The position numbers and the translations under genes are program-made. A DNA stretch of 64,000 bases. It comes from an uncultured Neglectibacter sp. (GTDB taxonomy: Bacteria > Bacillota > Clostridia > Oscillospirales > Acutalibacteraceae). This document shows, one piece after another, positions 56,803 through 64,000 of the stretch. The stretch covers positions 124,001 through 188,000 of the forward strand of contig CAMNSA010000004.1 of assembly GCA_946554335.1 (NCBI GenBank). The letters are read 5' to 3'. Each line of letters opens with the position of its first letter. Position 1 is the first letter of the stretch. The notes under the pieces were generated by a model that was not told the DNA's origin, did no database searches, and saw nothing but the letters and a program-made list of their open reading frames with translations.

Positions 56803-56958
56803 ATTATAACATGCTTGAATCACGAAGCAATTCATCCTCAAGCGCCAAAGACGCCATCTGCTTTGGAGAAGCCCGGTACTTTTCGAGCTTGCGAGAAAAG
56901 GAAACCGCTTCGCGGTTTAGGGGTTCTCCCATATGACCACGGAGTGGTCATTATTTAC
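56803..56958. repeat. Structured intergenic repeat, copy B
   Basis: Same order of blocks as copy A but with 76 bases fewer between the first and second. Its last hairpin reads ATGACCACGGAGTGGTCAT, differing from copy A at paired positions that stay paired. Confidence 0.8.
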
Positions 56959-57106
56959 AGCGTGAGAATATTATACCTGGATTCTCAGAAGATTTCCACC
57001 GCTTTTTCGCCCGTCATTCCCCCCAAAAAAAGGGCTCATGAATTTTTATTCATCCATTTTCACAAAGTTTTTCGGTTATCCACCGTGTAATTCGCTTTTT
57101 TCCCAC

Positions 57107-57134
57107 TTGAAAACAACGGAAATCCATGTATAAT
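57107..57134 (+). promoter_or_regulatory. Promoter of the amino acid transporter operon
   Basis: TTGAAA (57107-57112), 16-bp spacer, TATAAT (57129-57134), 61 bases before the ATG at 57196. Confidence 0.65.
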
Positions 57135-57195
57135 ATACTTCGTAATATGAATTTTATTTCATTTTCGCATTTCAAAACAAAGGAGAAAACCAATC

Positions 57196-57972
57196 ATGAA
57201 GAAACTTGCACTGTTGTTATCCGCCCTGTTGGTGCTGGGCACGCTGTTCGCCGGCTGCGGCGGAAATTCCGGCTCTGAAGTTCCTACTGTGGAAAAGGGC
57301 AAGCTGCATATGTCCACCAACGCCGCCTTCCCTCCCTACGAGATGGTCAAGGACGACGGCAGCTTTGAAGGGATCGATGTTGAGGTGGCCGACGCCATCG
57401 CCAAGAAGCTGGGCCTGGAGCTGGTAGTGGACGACATGGACTTCACCGCCGCCCTCACCGCCGCTCAGAACGGACAGAGCGACATCGTCATGGCCGGCGT
57501 TACCGTGAACGAAGAGCGCAAGGCTGTTTTGGACTTCACGGATTCCTACGCCACAGGCGTGCAGGTGGTCATCGTGAAAGAGGGATCCGATGTGACCATG
57601 GACAATCTGGGCGAGAAGAAGATCGGCTGCCAGAAGGGCACCACCGGCTACATCTATGCTTCCGATACCCCGGAGAACGGGGGCTACGGCGAAGACCATG
57701 TGATCGCCTATGACAACGGCGCCATGGCGGTAGAGGCCCTGAAGGGCGGACAGATCGACTGCGTGATCATTGACAACGAGCCTGCCAAGGCCTATGTGGA
57801 AGCCAACGAGGGCCTCACTCTGCTGGAGGGCGACTGGGTCACCGAGGACTATGCCATCGGTATAAAGAAGGGCAACACGAAGCTTTTGGACGCGGTCAAC
57901 GGCGCGCTGAAGGAACTGATCGCGGATGGCACCGTGAAGAAGATCGTCGACTCCTATATCACCGCTGACTAA
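57196..57972 (+). CDS. Amino acid ABC transporter substrate-binding lipoprotein
   Basis: A 258-aa periplasmic-type binding protein (family 3): lipobox LFAGCGG (Cys about 21), then KLHMSTNAAFPPYEMVKDDG, GSFEGIDVEVADAIAKKLGL, the conserved FTAALTAAQNGQSDIVMAGV and a ligand-loop VNEERKAVLDFTDSYA. It should bind a polar amino acid such as glutamine, glutamate or arginine; which is not clear. AAAGGAG precedes the ATG. It is the first gene of a three-gene operon and is separated from the permease by a hairpin. Confidence 0.93.
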   Translation: MKKLALLLSALLVLGTLFAGCGGNSGSEVPTVEKGKLHMSTNAAFPPYEMVKDDGSFEGIDVEVADAIAKKLGLELVVDDMDFTAALTAAQNGQSDIVMAGVTVNEERKAVLDFTDSYATGVQVVIVKEGSDVTMDNLGEKKIGCQKGTTGYIYASDTPENGGYGEDHVIAYDNGAMAVEALKGGQIDCVIIDNEPAKAYVEANEGLTLLEGDWVTEDYAIGIKKGNTKLLDAVNGALKELIADGTVKKIVDSYITAD

Positions 57973-57994
57973 AAGAGTCTACAGGCCATTTGGG

Positions 57995-58020
57995 GCGGGA
58001 CTGCTGCAAAGCAGTCCCGC
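57995..58020 (+). terminator. Intercistronic hairpin after the binding-protein gene
   Basis: GCGGGACTGCT / AGCAGTCCCGC with loop GCAA, 22 bases after the binding-protein stop. No T-run follows, so it probably stabilises the upstream mRNA or partly ends transcription, favouring binding protein over permease. Confidence 0.65.
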
Positions 58021-58056
58021 TGTTCACCGTAAAACACAGGAGGAGGGAGCCTCTCC

Positions 58057-58776
58057 ATGGAAAAGTTCTGGGCCGACTTTGTTGAAAAATTTAATATGGC
58101 CTTTATCACGGGGGACCGTTGGAAGCTCTATTTGCAGGGCATGGGCACCACGCTGGAGCTGACGGTCACCGCCCTGGTGATCGGCGTGTTCCTGGGGATC
58201 GTGGTGGCAGTTGTCCGCGTCGCTCACGACCAGCAAAACCCCGGTAAGCACAACCCCGCTTTGGGGATCGCAAACGCCATCTGCAAGCTCTACACCACGG
58301 TGATCCGCGGCACGCCCATGCTGGTGCAGCTGCTCATCTGGGGCTTCGTTATTTTCAAGACCAGCCGCAATCGCTTTCTTGTGGGTATGCTGGGGCTGGG
58401 CATCAACTCCGGCGCCTATGTGGCGGAGATCGTCCGAGGCGGCCTGATGAGCGTGGATGCGGGGCAGTCTGAAGCCGGGCGTTCCCTGGGCCTTGGGTAT
58501 CTTCACACCATGATCTATATCGTGATTCCCCAGGCCTTCAAAAACATCCTCCCCGCTCTGGGCAACGAGTTCATCGTTCTGTTCAAGGACACCTCTCTGG
58601 TATCCTCCATCGGCGCGGCGGAGATTCTCTACTACGCCGAGGCTGTAGGCGCCAAAACCTACGAGTACATGTTCCCCTATATCGGCATTGCCGTGATGTA
58701 CCTTCTGTTCTGTATCCTCTTTACCTGGCTGCAGGGAAAACTGGAAAGGAGGCTGAGGCAAAGTGATCGACATTAA
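58057..58776 (+). CDS. Amino acid ABC transporter permease (HisM/GlnP-like)
   Basis: A 239-aa permease with five spans. The N-terminal span region ([20 protein letters not shown]) is followed by [20 protein letters not shown], and the cytoplasmic EAA loop is [20 protein letters not shown] (about 148-165), which docks on the ATPase. GGAGGAGGGAG precedes the ATG. It overlaps the next gene by 14 bases. Confidence 0.93.
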   Translation: MEKFWADFVEKFNMAFITGDRWKLYLQGMGTTLELTVTALVIGVFLGIVVAVVRVAHDQQNPGKHNPALGIANAICKLYTTVIRGTPMLVQLLIWGFVIFKTSRNRFLVGMLGLGINSGAYVAEIVRGGLMSVDAGQSEAGRSLGLGYLHTMIYIVIPQAFKNILPALGNEFIVLFKDTSLVSSIGAAEILYYAEAVGAKTYEYMFPYIGIAVMYLLFCILFTWLQGKLERRLRQSDRH

Positions 58777-59485
58777 GGGACTGGAAAAAGCCTTTGAGGG
58801 CCACCAGGTGCTCAAAGGGATCAACGAACATATTGAAAAAGGAGAAAAAGTGGCGGTGATCGGCCCTTCCGGCAGTGGGAAGTCCACCTTTCTCAGGTGC
58901 CTGAACCTTCTGGAGCAGCCCACCGGCGGGACCATCACCTTTGAGGGCGTGGATATCACAGACCCGAAAAATGATATCAACCGCCTGCGGGCCAGGATGG
59001 GCATGGTGTTCCAGCAATTCAACCTGTTCCCCCATCTGTCCGTCCGGGAGAACATCAAGCTTGCCCCTGTTAAACTCAAGCTGATGACAAAAAGCGAGGC
59101 CGATCAAAAGGCCCTGGAGCTCTTGGAGCGGGTAGGGCTGCCTGACAAGGCAGACGCCTATCCCAAGCAGCTTTCCGGCGGCCAGCAGCAGCGCATCGCC
59201 ATTGCCAGAGCATTGGCCATGAACCCGGACGTGATGCTTTTCGATGAACCCACCTCCGCCCTGGATCCGGAAATGGTGGGAGAGGTACTGGAGATCATGA
59301 AAGAGCTGGCAGACGACGGCATGACCATGGTGGTGGTGACCCATGAGATGGGCTTCGCCCGCTCCGTTGCCACCCGGGTGCTCTTTATGGACGAGGGCGT
59401 CATTGCAGAGCAGAACACACCGGAGGAATTTTTCGCCCATCCTCAGAATCCCCGCCTCAAGGAGTTTCTCTCCAAGGTACTGTAA
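58763..59485 (+). CDS. Amino acid ABC transporter ATP-binding protein (GlnQ-like)
   Basis: A 240-aa polar amino acid transporter ATPase: Walker [11 protein letters not shown] (about 33-42), Q-loop [17 protein letters not shown], signature [17 protein letters not shown], Walker [15 protein letters not shown] and switch His in [10 protein letters not shown]. It begins at GTG 58763 inside the permease end, with GGAGGCTGAGG ahead. Last gene of the operon, followed by the convergent terminator. Confidence 0.95.
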   Translation: MIDIKGLEKAFEGHQVLKGINEHIEKGEKVAVIGPSGSGKSTFLRCLNLLEQPTGGTITFEGVDITDPKNDINRLRARMGMVFQQFNLFPHLSVRENIKLAPVKLKLMTKSEADQKALELLERVGLPDKADAYPKQLSGGQQQRIAIARALAMNPDVMLFDEPTSALDPEMVGEVLEIMKELADDGMTMVVVTHEMGFARSVATRVLFMDEGVIAEQNTPEEFFAHPQNPRLKEFLSKVL

Positions 59486-59554
59486 GGCTTTTTCAAAAAA
59501 ATGTATACGCAGCGTCCTCCACTGCGGTTTCCGCAGCAGAGAACGCTGCGCTGC

Positions 59555-59590
59555 AAAAAAGGAACTGCTTATCTAGCAGTTCCTTTTCAT
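59555..59590. terminator. Bidirectional terminator
   Basis: AAAAAAGGAACTGCT (59555-59569) with AGCAGTTCCTTTT (59575-59587), loop TATCT, between the convergent transporter and flippase genes. Confidence 0.85.
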
Positions 59591-61221
59591 TTTCGTTTTA
59601 AGTGCAGCGGCTCGTATTTTTGCCGGATATGCAAAAGCTTGATAAGCTTCTCTCCCTTGGGAAGCGCCGCCACATCGTCATAGGTCACAGCCCGGAACAG
59701 CACCGCGCACATCATGTACAGCAGCACCGCGGCTATGATGGAGGGGAACAGCGCGAGCTTCGGGTCCAGCCACAGGCACAGCCCGCGATACAGTCCATAA
59801 GCGCCGGCCCCCATCACAGCCGCGGAGAGCAGCAGGGGCGCGCTCATCAGGAAAAAGCTCTCTAAATTGGGAACGCTTCTTCGCATCACGATGAGGTTCA
59901 GTATCATAATGATCCCATAGGACGCCACCGTACTCAGGGCGGAGCCCATCACATTGATCTCCGGGATCCCGATCAGAACATAGGAGAGGGCCACCTTTAC
60001 CACACCCCCGATGGCCATATTCACCACCGGGATCGTGGGCCTGCCCACCGCCTGCAAAATGGCGTTAGTCGTGAAGAGCGTGCTGTTGAAGACAATGGCA
60101 ATACTGAGCACGGCCAGGAGAGGGGCGGTCCGGGCGGCGGTTTCCGGCTGATTGAACAGCAGCACCCGGCAGATGGGATCCGAAAACAGGAACATCCCCA
60201 CGGTAGCCGGGATAGAGATCATCAGCGTCACCCGCATGGAGGTGTTGGCAATATGGTCCGCCTCCCGTGAATTCTTGGAGGCGATCGCCCCGGCGAGAGC
60301 GGGCAGGAGGCTGGTGGAAATGGGCACCACAAAGGCGCCCGGGAGATCAAAGAACTTTCTTGCGTGACCCAGAATTCCCCGCAGGTCGTCCGCCAACTCC
60401 TGGGAATAGCCCAATGCCCCCTGCAGGCGGTTCATCAGCACCACGGTGTCCACAGTGTCCAAAAGGCTCAGAAAACAGGAGCCCAGGGTGATGGGCACGG
60501 CGAACAAAACGAGGCTTTTGAGCATGGAGGCTCGGGTCTCCCCGGAAGCGCCGGTGTCCGGCAGATCCTTATCCCTGCTTCGCTGCCTGAGCTTATAGAC
60601 CGTCAGATAAAGGGTCCCCAGTCCAGCGCTGATGGAAACGCCTACGATAGCCCCCACGGCGGCCCAGGCGTCAGAGTTATATTGCCTGAGAATGTACACC
60701 GCCAAACCAACGCCGATCACGACCTTGGTCACCGCCTCGATGGTCTGGGAGACTGCGGTAGGCGTCATATTGGAGCGGCCCTGAAAATACCCGCGCAAAG
60801 CGGACATGACAGAGATAAAAAACATGGTGGGCGAAAGGGCCATAATGGCATAGGCGGAGCCCGGACTTCCCATCCAGGCGGCAATGGCGTGAGAACCGAA
60901 AAACATCACAAGGCACCCCACCACGCCGATGCCGAAAAACAGCCAGAAGGCTACACCGAACACCCGGTCCGCCTCTTTTCTGCGTCCCTGAGAGTAGGTC
61001 GCCCCTACCATGCGGGACACCGCCACAGGCAGTCCGGCGGTGGAAAGCATGAGAAACATGCCGAAAATATCATAGGCATTATAGAAGTAGGACATGCTTT
61101 CCGTGCTGATGAGGTTAGCTAAAGGGAAAGAAAACAACAGCCCCAACACCTTCACAAGCAATGTGGAGGCAGTGAGGATGACTGCACCTTTGATAAAGCT
61201 TTGTTTCTTTTCCTTTGGCAT
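59587..61221 (-). CDS. SpoVB/MurJ-type polysaccharide flippase
   Basis: A 544-aa MVF/MATE-superfamily protein with about 14 spans. Starting MPKEKKQSFIKGAVILTAST it contains FPLANLISTESMSYFYNAYD, AGLPVAVSRMVGATYSQGRR (a SpoVB hallmark) and LRGYFQGRSNMTPTAVSQTI. SpoVB is needed for spore cortex peptidoglycan, and related proteins flip lipid-linked precursors; Firmicutes often carry several. GGGAGAG precedes ATG 61221; the upstream in-frame start is less likely. Confidence 0.88.
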   Translation of the reverse strand: MPKEKKQSFIKGAVILTASTLLVKVLGLLFSFPLANLISTESMSYFYNAYDIFGMFLMLSTAGLPVAVSRMVGATYSQGRRKEADRVFGVAFWLFFGIGVVGCLVMFFGSHAIAAWMGSPGSAYAIMALSPTMFFISVMSALRGYFQGRSNMTPTAVSQTIEAVTKVVIGVGLAVYILRQYNSDAWAAVGAIVGVSISAGLGTLYLTVYKLRQRSRDKDLPDTGASGETRASMLKSLVLFAVPITLGSCFLSLLDTVDTVVLMNRLQGALGYSQELADDLRGILGHARKFFDLPGAFVVPISTSLLPALAGAIASKNSREADHIANTSMRVTLMISIPATVGMFLFSDPICRVLLFNQPETAARTAPLLAVLSIAIVFNSTLFTTNAILQAVGRPTIPVVNMAIGGVVKVALSYVLIGIPEINVMGSALSTVASYGIIMILNLIVMRRSVPNLESFFLMSAPLLLSAAVMGAGAYGLYRGLCLWLDPKLALFPSIIAAVLLYMMCAVLFRAVTYDDVAALPKGEKLIKLLHIRQKYEPLHLKRK

Positions 61222-61672
61222 AAACTCTCCCGGTTCTGTTTTTTTCGACCTGCATCTGACTTTTCCATTATATACCAATCAGCGGGGCCCGTCAATTTTT
61301 AGTCTCTGCGAAAAAGGAAAAAACATTCCGGGGGAAGTAGTTGTTAGTTTTTAGATATTAGTCGTTAGAAAGAGCCTTGGCTCTCCCCTTGGGGGAGCTG
61401 TCACCGAAGGTGACTGAGAGGGGCGAGCGTGTCCCTGCGGGACACATGCCGCGAGCTGACCGAGCCGGTAGGCGAGAAGAGCGCCCTTTCTAAATCACTA
61501 ACGACTAAAAACTAACAACTAAAATACCACCCTCTCCGCCGCGGCTATGCCGCGCCGCCTCTCCCAGAGGGAGAGGCAAGAAGGGTTTTGTAGCCGCCCC
61601 TTGGGGCGCCAAGTCCCTTCTAACGACTAACTACTGATAGCTGACGACTAATCAGCGAAGCGGCTTCATTCT
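61222..61672. other. Intergenic region filled by the dispersed repeat
   Basis: No gene. From 61337 nearly the whole region is repeat copy 3; 61222-61336 holds the upstream sequence of the flippase. Confidence 0.7.
61337..61660. repeat. MITE-like dispersed repeat, copy 3
   Basis: Core element 61337-61521 with imperfect terminal inverted repeats: left GTAGTTGTTAGTTTTTAGAT (61337-61368), right CTAACGACTAAAAACTAACA (61498-61521). Inside are the stem CTCCCCTTGGGGGAG, GTCACCGAAGGTGAC and the GCGAGCGTGTCCCTGCGGGA hairpin. A second segment with CTCTCCCAGAGGGAGAG extends to about 61660. Confidence 0.78.
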
Positions 61673-62527
61673 TCATTCCACGACCTTGTCAAGGATCGCG
61701 GAGACACGGCGGATGGCCTCTTCGGGCTCCATTTCCCGGAACCGGCTTTTCCAAGGGTCAAAGGGCTCCGCCACATACAGCGCGTCGCTTTTGTGCCGGA
61801 GGAAGCGGGACAAAACGCCCTTGGAGTCGATGATCCCTGTCTCCAGGGGCAGACGGCGCTCCAGATCCTTCTGTTCCTCCACTGCTCTGCCATCCACGCC
61901 GTCGCTGAGATGCACCGCCACCAGGCGGTCCATGTGCTGCTCCATCAGCATCACATCATCCCAGGCCCCGTGCTGGGAGCAGTACCAGTGGTACACATCG
62001 AAGGCGATGCCCACTCCGCCTCCGGCGGCGTCCGCCAGCGCCAAAGCACCGGACAGGGAATGGATAAACTCATGTGGCTGCAGGGCGCGCAGCTCATAGG
62101 GGCCCAGAAATTCCAACCCGTAGGAAACGCCGTTCTCCGATAAGATCCCGTTTACCGCCCGGATGCGCTTTACGGTCCACTCAAAATTCTCCTCAAAGGG
62201 CCTGGGGCCGGAAGACCACACATGGTTGTAGGCGTGACTGATTCCCAGAACCCTGGCGAAGTCTGCCTCGCGGCGCAGGATCTCCAGCGCCTTCTCAAAA
62301 TCGGAGTCCGTGAGACCCCAGTGGTAGAAGTCGGCAGGCATGGGCATTAAGCCCCAGGAGAGGCCGTTTTCCACCAGCGCCGCAGCCGTTCTTTTTCCCA
62401 CTTCCCGGTTTTCCAGCACCTCTCTGGAAGCGCTGACGGCCTGAAATCCGTATTTTGCCGCCCAGGGGGCGGCCTCTTCCACAGAACAGCTGAGCCCCAG
62501 CATGGAGGCGTCTAAGGTACGAATCAT
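61673..62527 (-). CDS. Sugar phosphate isomerase/epimerase-like TIM barrel
   Basis: A 284-aa AP-endonuclease-2-like protein. Beginning MIRTLDASMLGLSCSVEEAA, it has the barrel strands GLSWGLMPMPADFYHW, ISHAYNHVWSS, YGLEFLGPYELRALQPHEF, VGIAFDVYHWYCSQ and VAVHLSDGVDG, with Glu, Asp, His and Glu metal ligands at the expected strand ends. The family contains isomerases and epimerases for keto-sugars and inositol derivatives; the substrate is unknown. GGAGGAAAG precedes ATG 62527. It lies 87 bases after the ATPase gene and may share its operon. Confidence 0.85.
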   Translation of the reverse strand: MIRTLDASMLGLSCSVEEAAPWAAKYGFQAVSASREVLENREVGKRTAAALVENGLSWGLMPMPADFYHWGLTDSDFEKALEILRREADFARVLGISHAYNHVWSSGPRPFEENFEWTVKRIRAVNGILSENGVSYGLEFLGPYELRALQPHEFIHSLSGALALADAAGGGVGIAFDVYHWYCSQHGAWDDVMLMEQHMDRLVAVHLSDGVDGRAVEEQKDLERRLPLETGIIDSKGVLSRFLRHKSDALYVAEPFDPWKSRFREMEPEEAIRRVSAILDKVVE

Positions 62528-62614
62528 AAAGCTTTCCTCCCAAGGGGAGCCTTCCTCCGTTGGAAGGAAGGCCCCTGTAGTTTTCGTTCTTCTGAAAGGG
62601 CGTTCAAACCCCAT

Positions 62615-63547
62615 TCATTCTTCCCTCTGTTCCTCCTTAGGCTGGGAGATGACGATCTTTCCGTCCTCCACAGCCATCTTGACTCGGCGGCCGTCAAAGC
62701 CCGCCTGCTCAAGCAGCTCCGGAGGCAGCTGCACTCGGTCGTTGCGGTCCAGCACGGCGAATTCCTCATGGGTGCTCCCGTCCATCAGGGTAGCCGCTCC
62801 CAGGGATTCCAGACTGGCCGTCTGGTTGAGCTGTTCCAAATAGTTTTCCCGCATGACCCGTTCGGTGCTGATCTTTCCGTCCCGAATCTGCACAACTCTG
62901 CTCACCTTGCTTGCCACGCTCATATCGTGGGTCACAATGACGATGGTTAAGCCCAGTTCCCGATTGAGACGGCGAAAGGCGTTGAAAATATACGCAGCCG
63001 TTACCGGATCCACAGAGCCGGTAGGCTCGTCTGCCAGCAAAAGCTTAGGCCGGTTCGCCAGCGCGATGGCGATGGCCACCCGCTGCTGCTCGCCGCCGGA
63101 AAGCTCCCGCATATAGCTTTCGGCCCGGTGCTCCATTCCCACCAGCTCCAAAAGCTCCATGGCCCGCTCCTTCTTTGCCTCCTGGGTGCCGAAGAGCATG
63201 GGCATCTGTACATTCTGCCAGGCGCAGAGGTAGGGCAAAAGGTTCCTCGCGTTGTTCTGCCAGACAAAGCCCACCAGATCCCGCTTATAGGCGACCAGCT
63301 CTTTTTCCGAAAGGCGGAACAGGTCCAGCCCGTCCACATAGAGCCTCCCGGCGGTGGGGGTGTCCAGGCCGCCCAGCAGATTCAGGAAGGTGCTTTTCCC
63401 GCTGCCGGAATTGCCGATCACGGCGGTGAGCTCCCCGTAGCGCACCTGAAAGTCCAGGCCCTGCAGGGCCATGACCTCAGTCTCCTCCGTCTTGTAGATC
63501 TTCACCAGATTGTCGCACTCGATGATATATTCCCGCTCATCGCTCAC
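62615..63547 (-). CDS. MacB-type ABC ATPase with AbrB-like C-terminal domain
   Basis: A 310-aa ATPase. The first 230 residues are a standard LolD/MacB-type ATPase: Walker [12 protein letters not shown]-loop VWQNNARNLLPYLCAWQN, signature [15 protein letters not shown], Walker B LLLADEPTGSVDP, switch IVTHD. The last 55 residues (about 255-300) read FAVLDRNDRVQLPPELLEQA, then FDGRRVKMAVEDGKIVIS, which looks like a SpoVT/AbrB swapped-hairpin domain, unusual on an ABC ATPase. It starts at a GTG overlapping the next ATPase by 11 bases, so the two work with the same permease, which lies outside. Confidence 0.9.
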   Translation of the reverse strand: MSDEREYIIECDNLVKIYKTEETEVMALQGLDFQVRYGELTAVIGNSGSGKSTFLNLLGGLDTPTAGRLYVDGLDLFRLSEKELVAYKRDLVGFVWQNNARNLLPYLCAWQNVQMPMLFGTQEAKKERAMELLELVGMEHRAESYMRELSGGEQQRVAIAIALANRPKLLLADEPTGSVDPVTAAYIFNAFRRLNRELGLTIVIVTHDMSVASKVSRVVQIRDGKISTERVMRENYLEQLNQTASLESLGAATLMDGSTHEEFAVLDRNDRVQLPPELLEQAGFDGRRVKMAVEDGKIVISQPKEEQREE

Positions 63548-64000
63548 TGATCACTTCACCGCCTTCCAGCTCATAGACCGCGTCGCCGATCTCCATAAAG
63601 CCTGTGTCGTGGGTAGTCATCACGAAGGTGATCTCCTGATCCGCGCACAGCTCCTTAAACATTTTTACCACGCTGATGGCGGTATTGGTGTCCAGCTCTC
63701 CGGTGGGCTCATCGGCGAAGATCAGCTTCGGCCGGTGGGCGATGGCCCTGGCAATGGCAACGCGCTGCTGCTCTCCGCCGGACATCTGGGCCGGCATATG
63801 ACTGCCCCGGGCTGTCAGCCCCACCCGTTCCAGGCACTCATTGGCCCTGGCACGGCGATCCCCCTGGAAGTTTCCCAGACGCAGGGCGTATTCCACATTT
63901 TCATAGGCGGTCATAGTGGGGATCAGCGCAACCGACTGGAACACGAAGCCGATCTCGTACCGGCGCAGCTGTGTGCGCTGCTCGTCGTCCAGAGCAGTGA
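63537..64000 (-). CDS. MacB-type ABC ATPase, C-terminal part (cut by window end)
   Basis: The 5' part of the gene lies beyond the right edge. Visible, in order: the Q-loop [18 protein letters not shown], signature [17 protein letters not shown], Walker [15 protein letters not shown] and switch His in MTTHDTGFM. It is the upstream partner of the AbrB-tailed ATPase. Paired ATPases of this type usually serve one large FtsX-like permease. The substrate is unknown. Confidence 0.88.
   Translation of the reverse strand, partial: TALDDEQRTQLRRYEIGFVFQSVALIPTMTAYENVEYALRLGNFQGDRRARANECLERVGLTARGSHMPAQMSGGEQQRVAIARAIAHRPKLIFADEPTGELDTNTAISVVKMFKELCADQEITFVMTTHDTGFMEIGDAVYELEGGEVISER

Larger units (their letters stand above)
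56421..57195. other. Gene-free stretch with structured repeats
   Basis: No gene is called. It contains the dehydrogenase promoter region, two diverged copies of a hairpin-rich repeat (56484-56716 and 56803-56958), a third promoter-like end TGAGAATATTATACC near 56963, and the ABC transporter promoter. Short open frames crossing the repeats lack ribosome binding sites. Confidence 0.6.

Noticed and set aside
56492-57090. Short open frames in the structured repeats (such as one starting MLESRSDSRLRR)
   Set aside because: They run through hairpins, lack ribosome binding sites, and the paired substitutions between the copies preserve stems and not amino acids.
60364-61122. A 252-codon frame opposite the flippase
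   Set aside because: Antisense shadow; the SpoVB-like protein on the minus strand is clearly real.

Overview
This 64 kb window comes from a moderately GC-rich, endospore-forming Firmicute, most likely an Oscillospiraceae-type member of the Eubacteriales. The grounds are a complete gerA-gerB-gerC germination operon, a SpoVB/MurJ-type flippase, Gram-positive sortase machinery, a BceRS-BceAB-type module and AGGAGG ribosome binding sites. The genus cannot be told from sequence alone. No rRNA or CRISPR array is visible.

Layout. 1-1835: 5' end of purL and a family 2 glycosyltransferase, both leftward. 1843-9395: a tRNA-Val(GAC) gene whose 3' end is the insertion site of a roughly 7.5 kb integrated element, bounded by a 23-bp direct repeat. 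The element has a tyrosine integrase, a DUF4160-DUF2442-DUF2442 trio, a CI/Cro-like switch with repeated operators, a Rha-like protein, a Lar-like zinc protein, a terminase-small-subunit-like protein, a phage-type sigma factor and a ribbon-helix-helix regulator. It also has three arrays of short repeats spaced about 10 bp apart. No capsid, conjugation or clear replication gene is present, so it looks like a small phage-satellite-like or mobilisable island. 9433-13100: an esterase, a nucleoside hydrolase and a MATE exporter.

13218-33278, all leftward: a 20-gene surface cluster of about 20 kb, and the most unusual part of the window. From its strong promoter at 33250-33278 it encodes a signal peptidase I, a 1503-aa LPKTG protein with His/Cys repeats and a fibro-slime-like region, a coiled-coil protein, a second signal peptidase I, a major isopeptide-type pilin, a class C sortase and a CnaB-like protein. 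Next come SipW/TasA-like secreted proteins, a third signal peptidase of SipW type, a class B sortase and a transglutaminase-like lipoprotein. It ends in a reduced type IV pilus-like set: a PilC/GspF platform, four small single-span proteins and a PilT ATPase. No PilB, PilD or PilM-Q is encoded here. Gene overlaps and gaps of a few bases suggest that the sortase pilus, SipW fibre and type IV-like parts are largely expressed together.

33322-56420: an acyl-CoA synthetase with its cupin regulator, a lipid-anchored or membrane-anchored glycosidase-like protein, a YjjG-type phosphatase, a BceRS-BceAB-type peptide-antibiotic module, the ger operon, a DUF421 protein, two metallo-beta-lactamase-fold hydrolases, a DacF-type carboxypeptidase, SbcCD nuclease and a zinc alcohol dehydrogenase. 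56421-57195 is a gene-free stretch of structured repeats. 57196-64000: a polar amino acid ABC transporter, a SpoVB-like flippase, a sugar isomerase/epimerase-like protein and two MacB-type ATPases, the second cut by the window end.

Three intergenic regions (37179-37590, 55201-55355, 61337-61660) carry copies of one dispersed MITE-like repeat with CTAANAT heptamer arrays.
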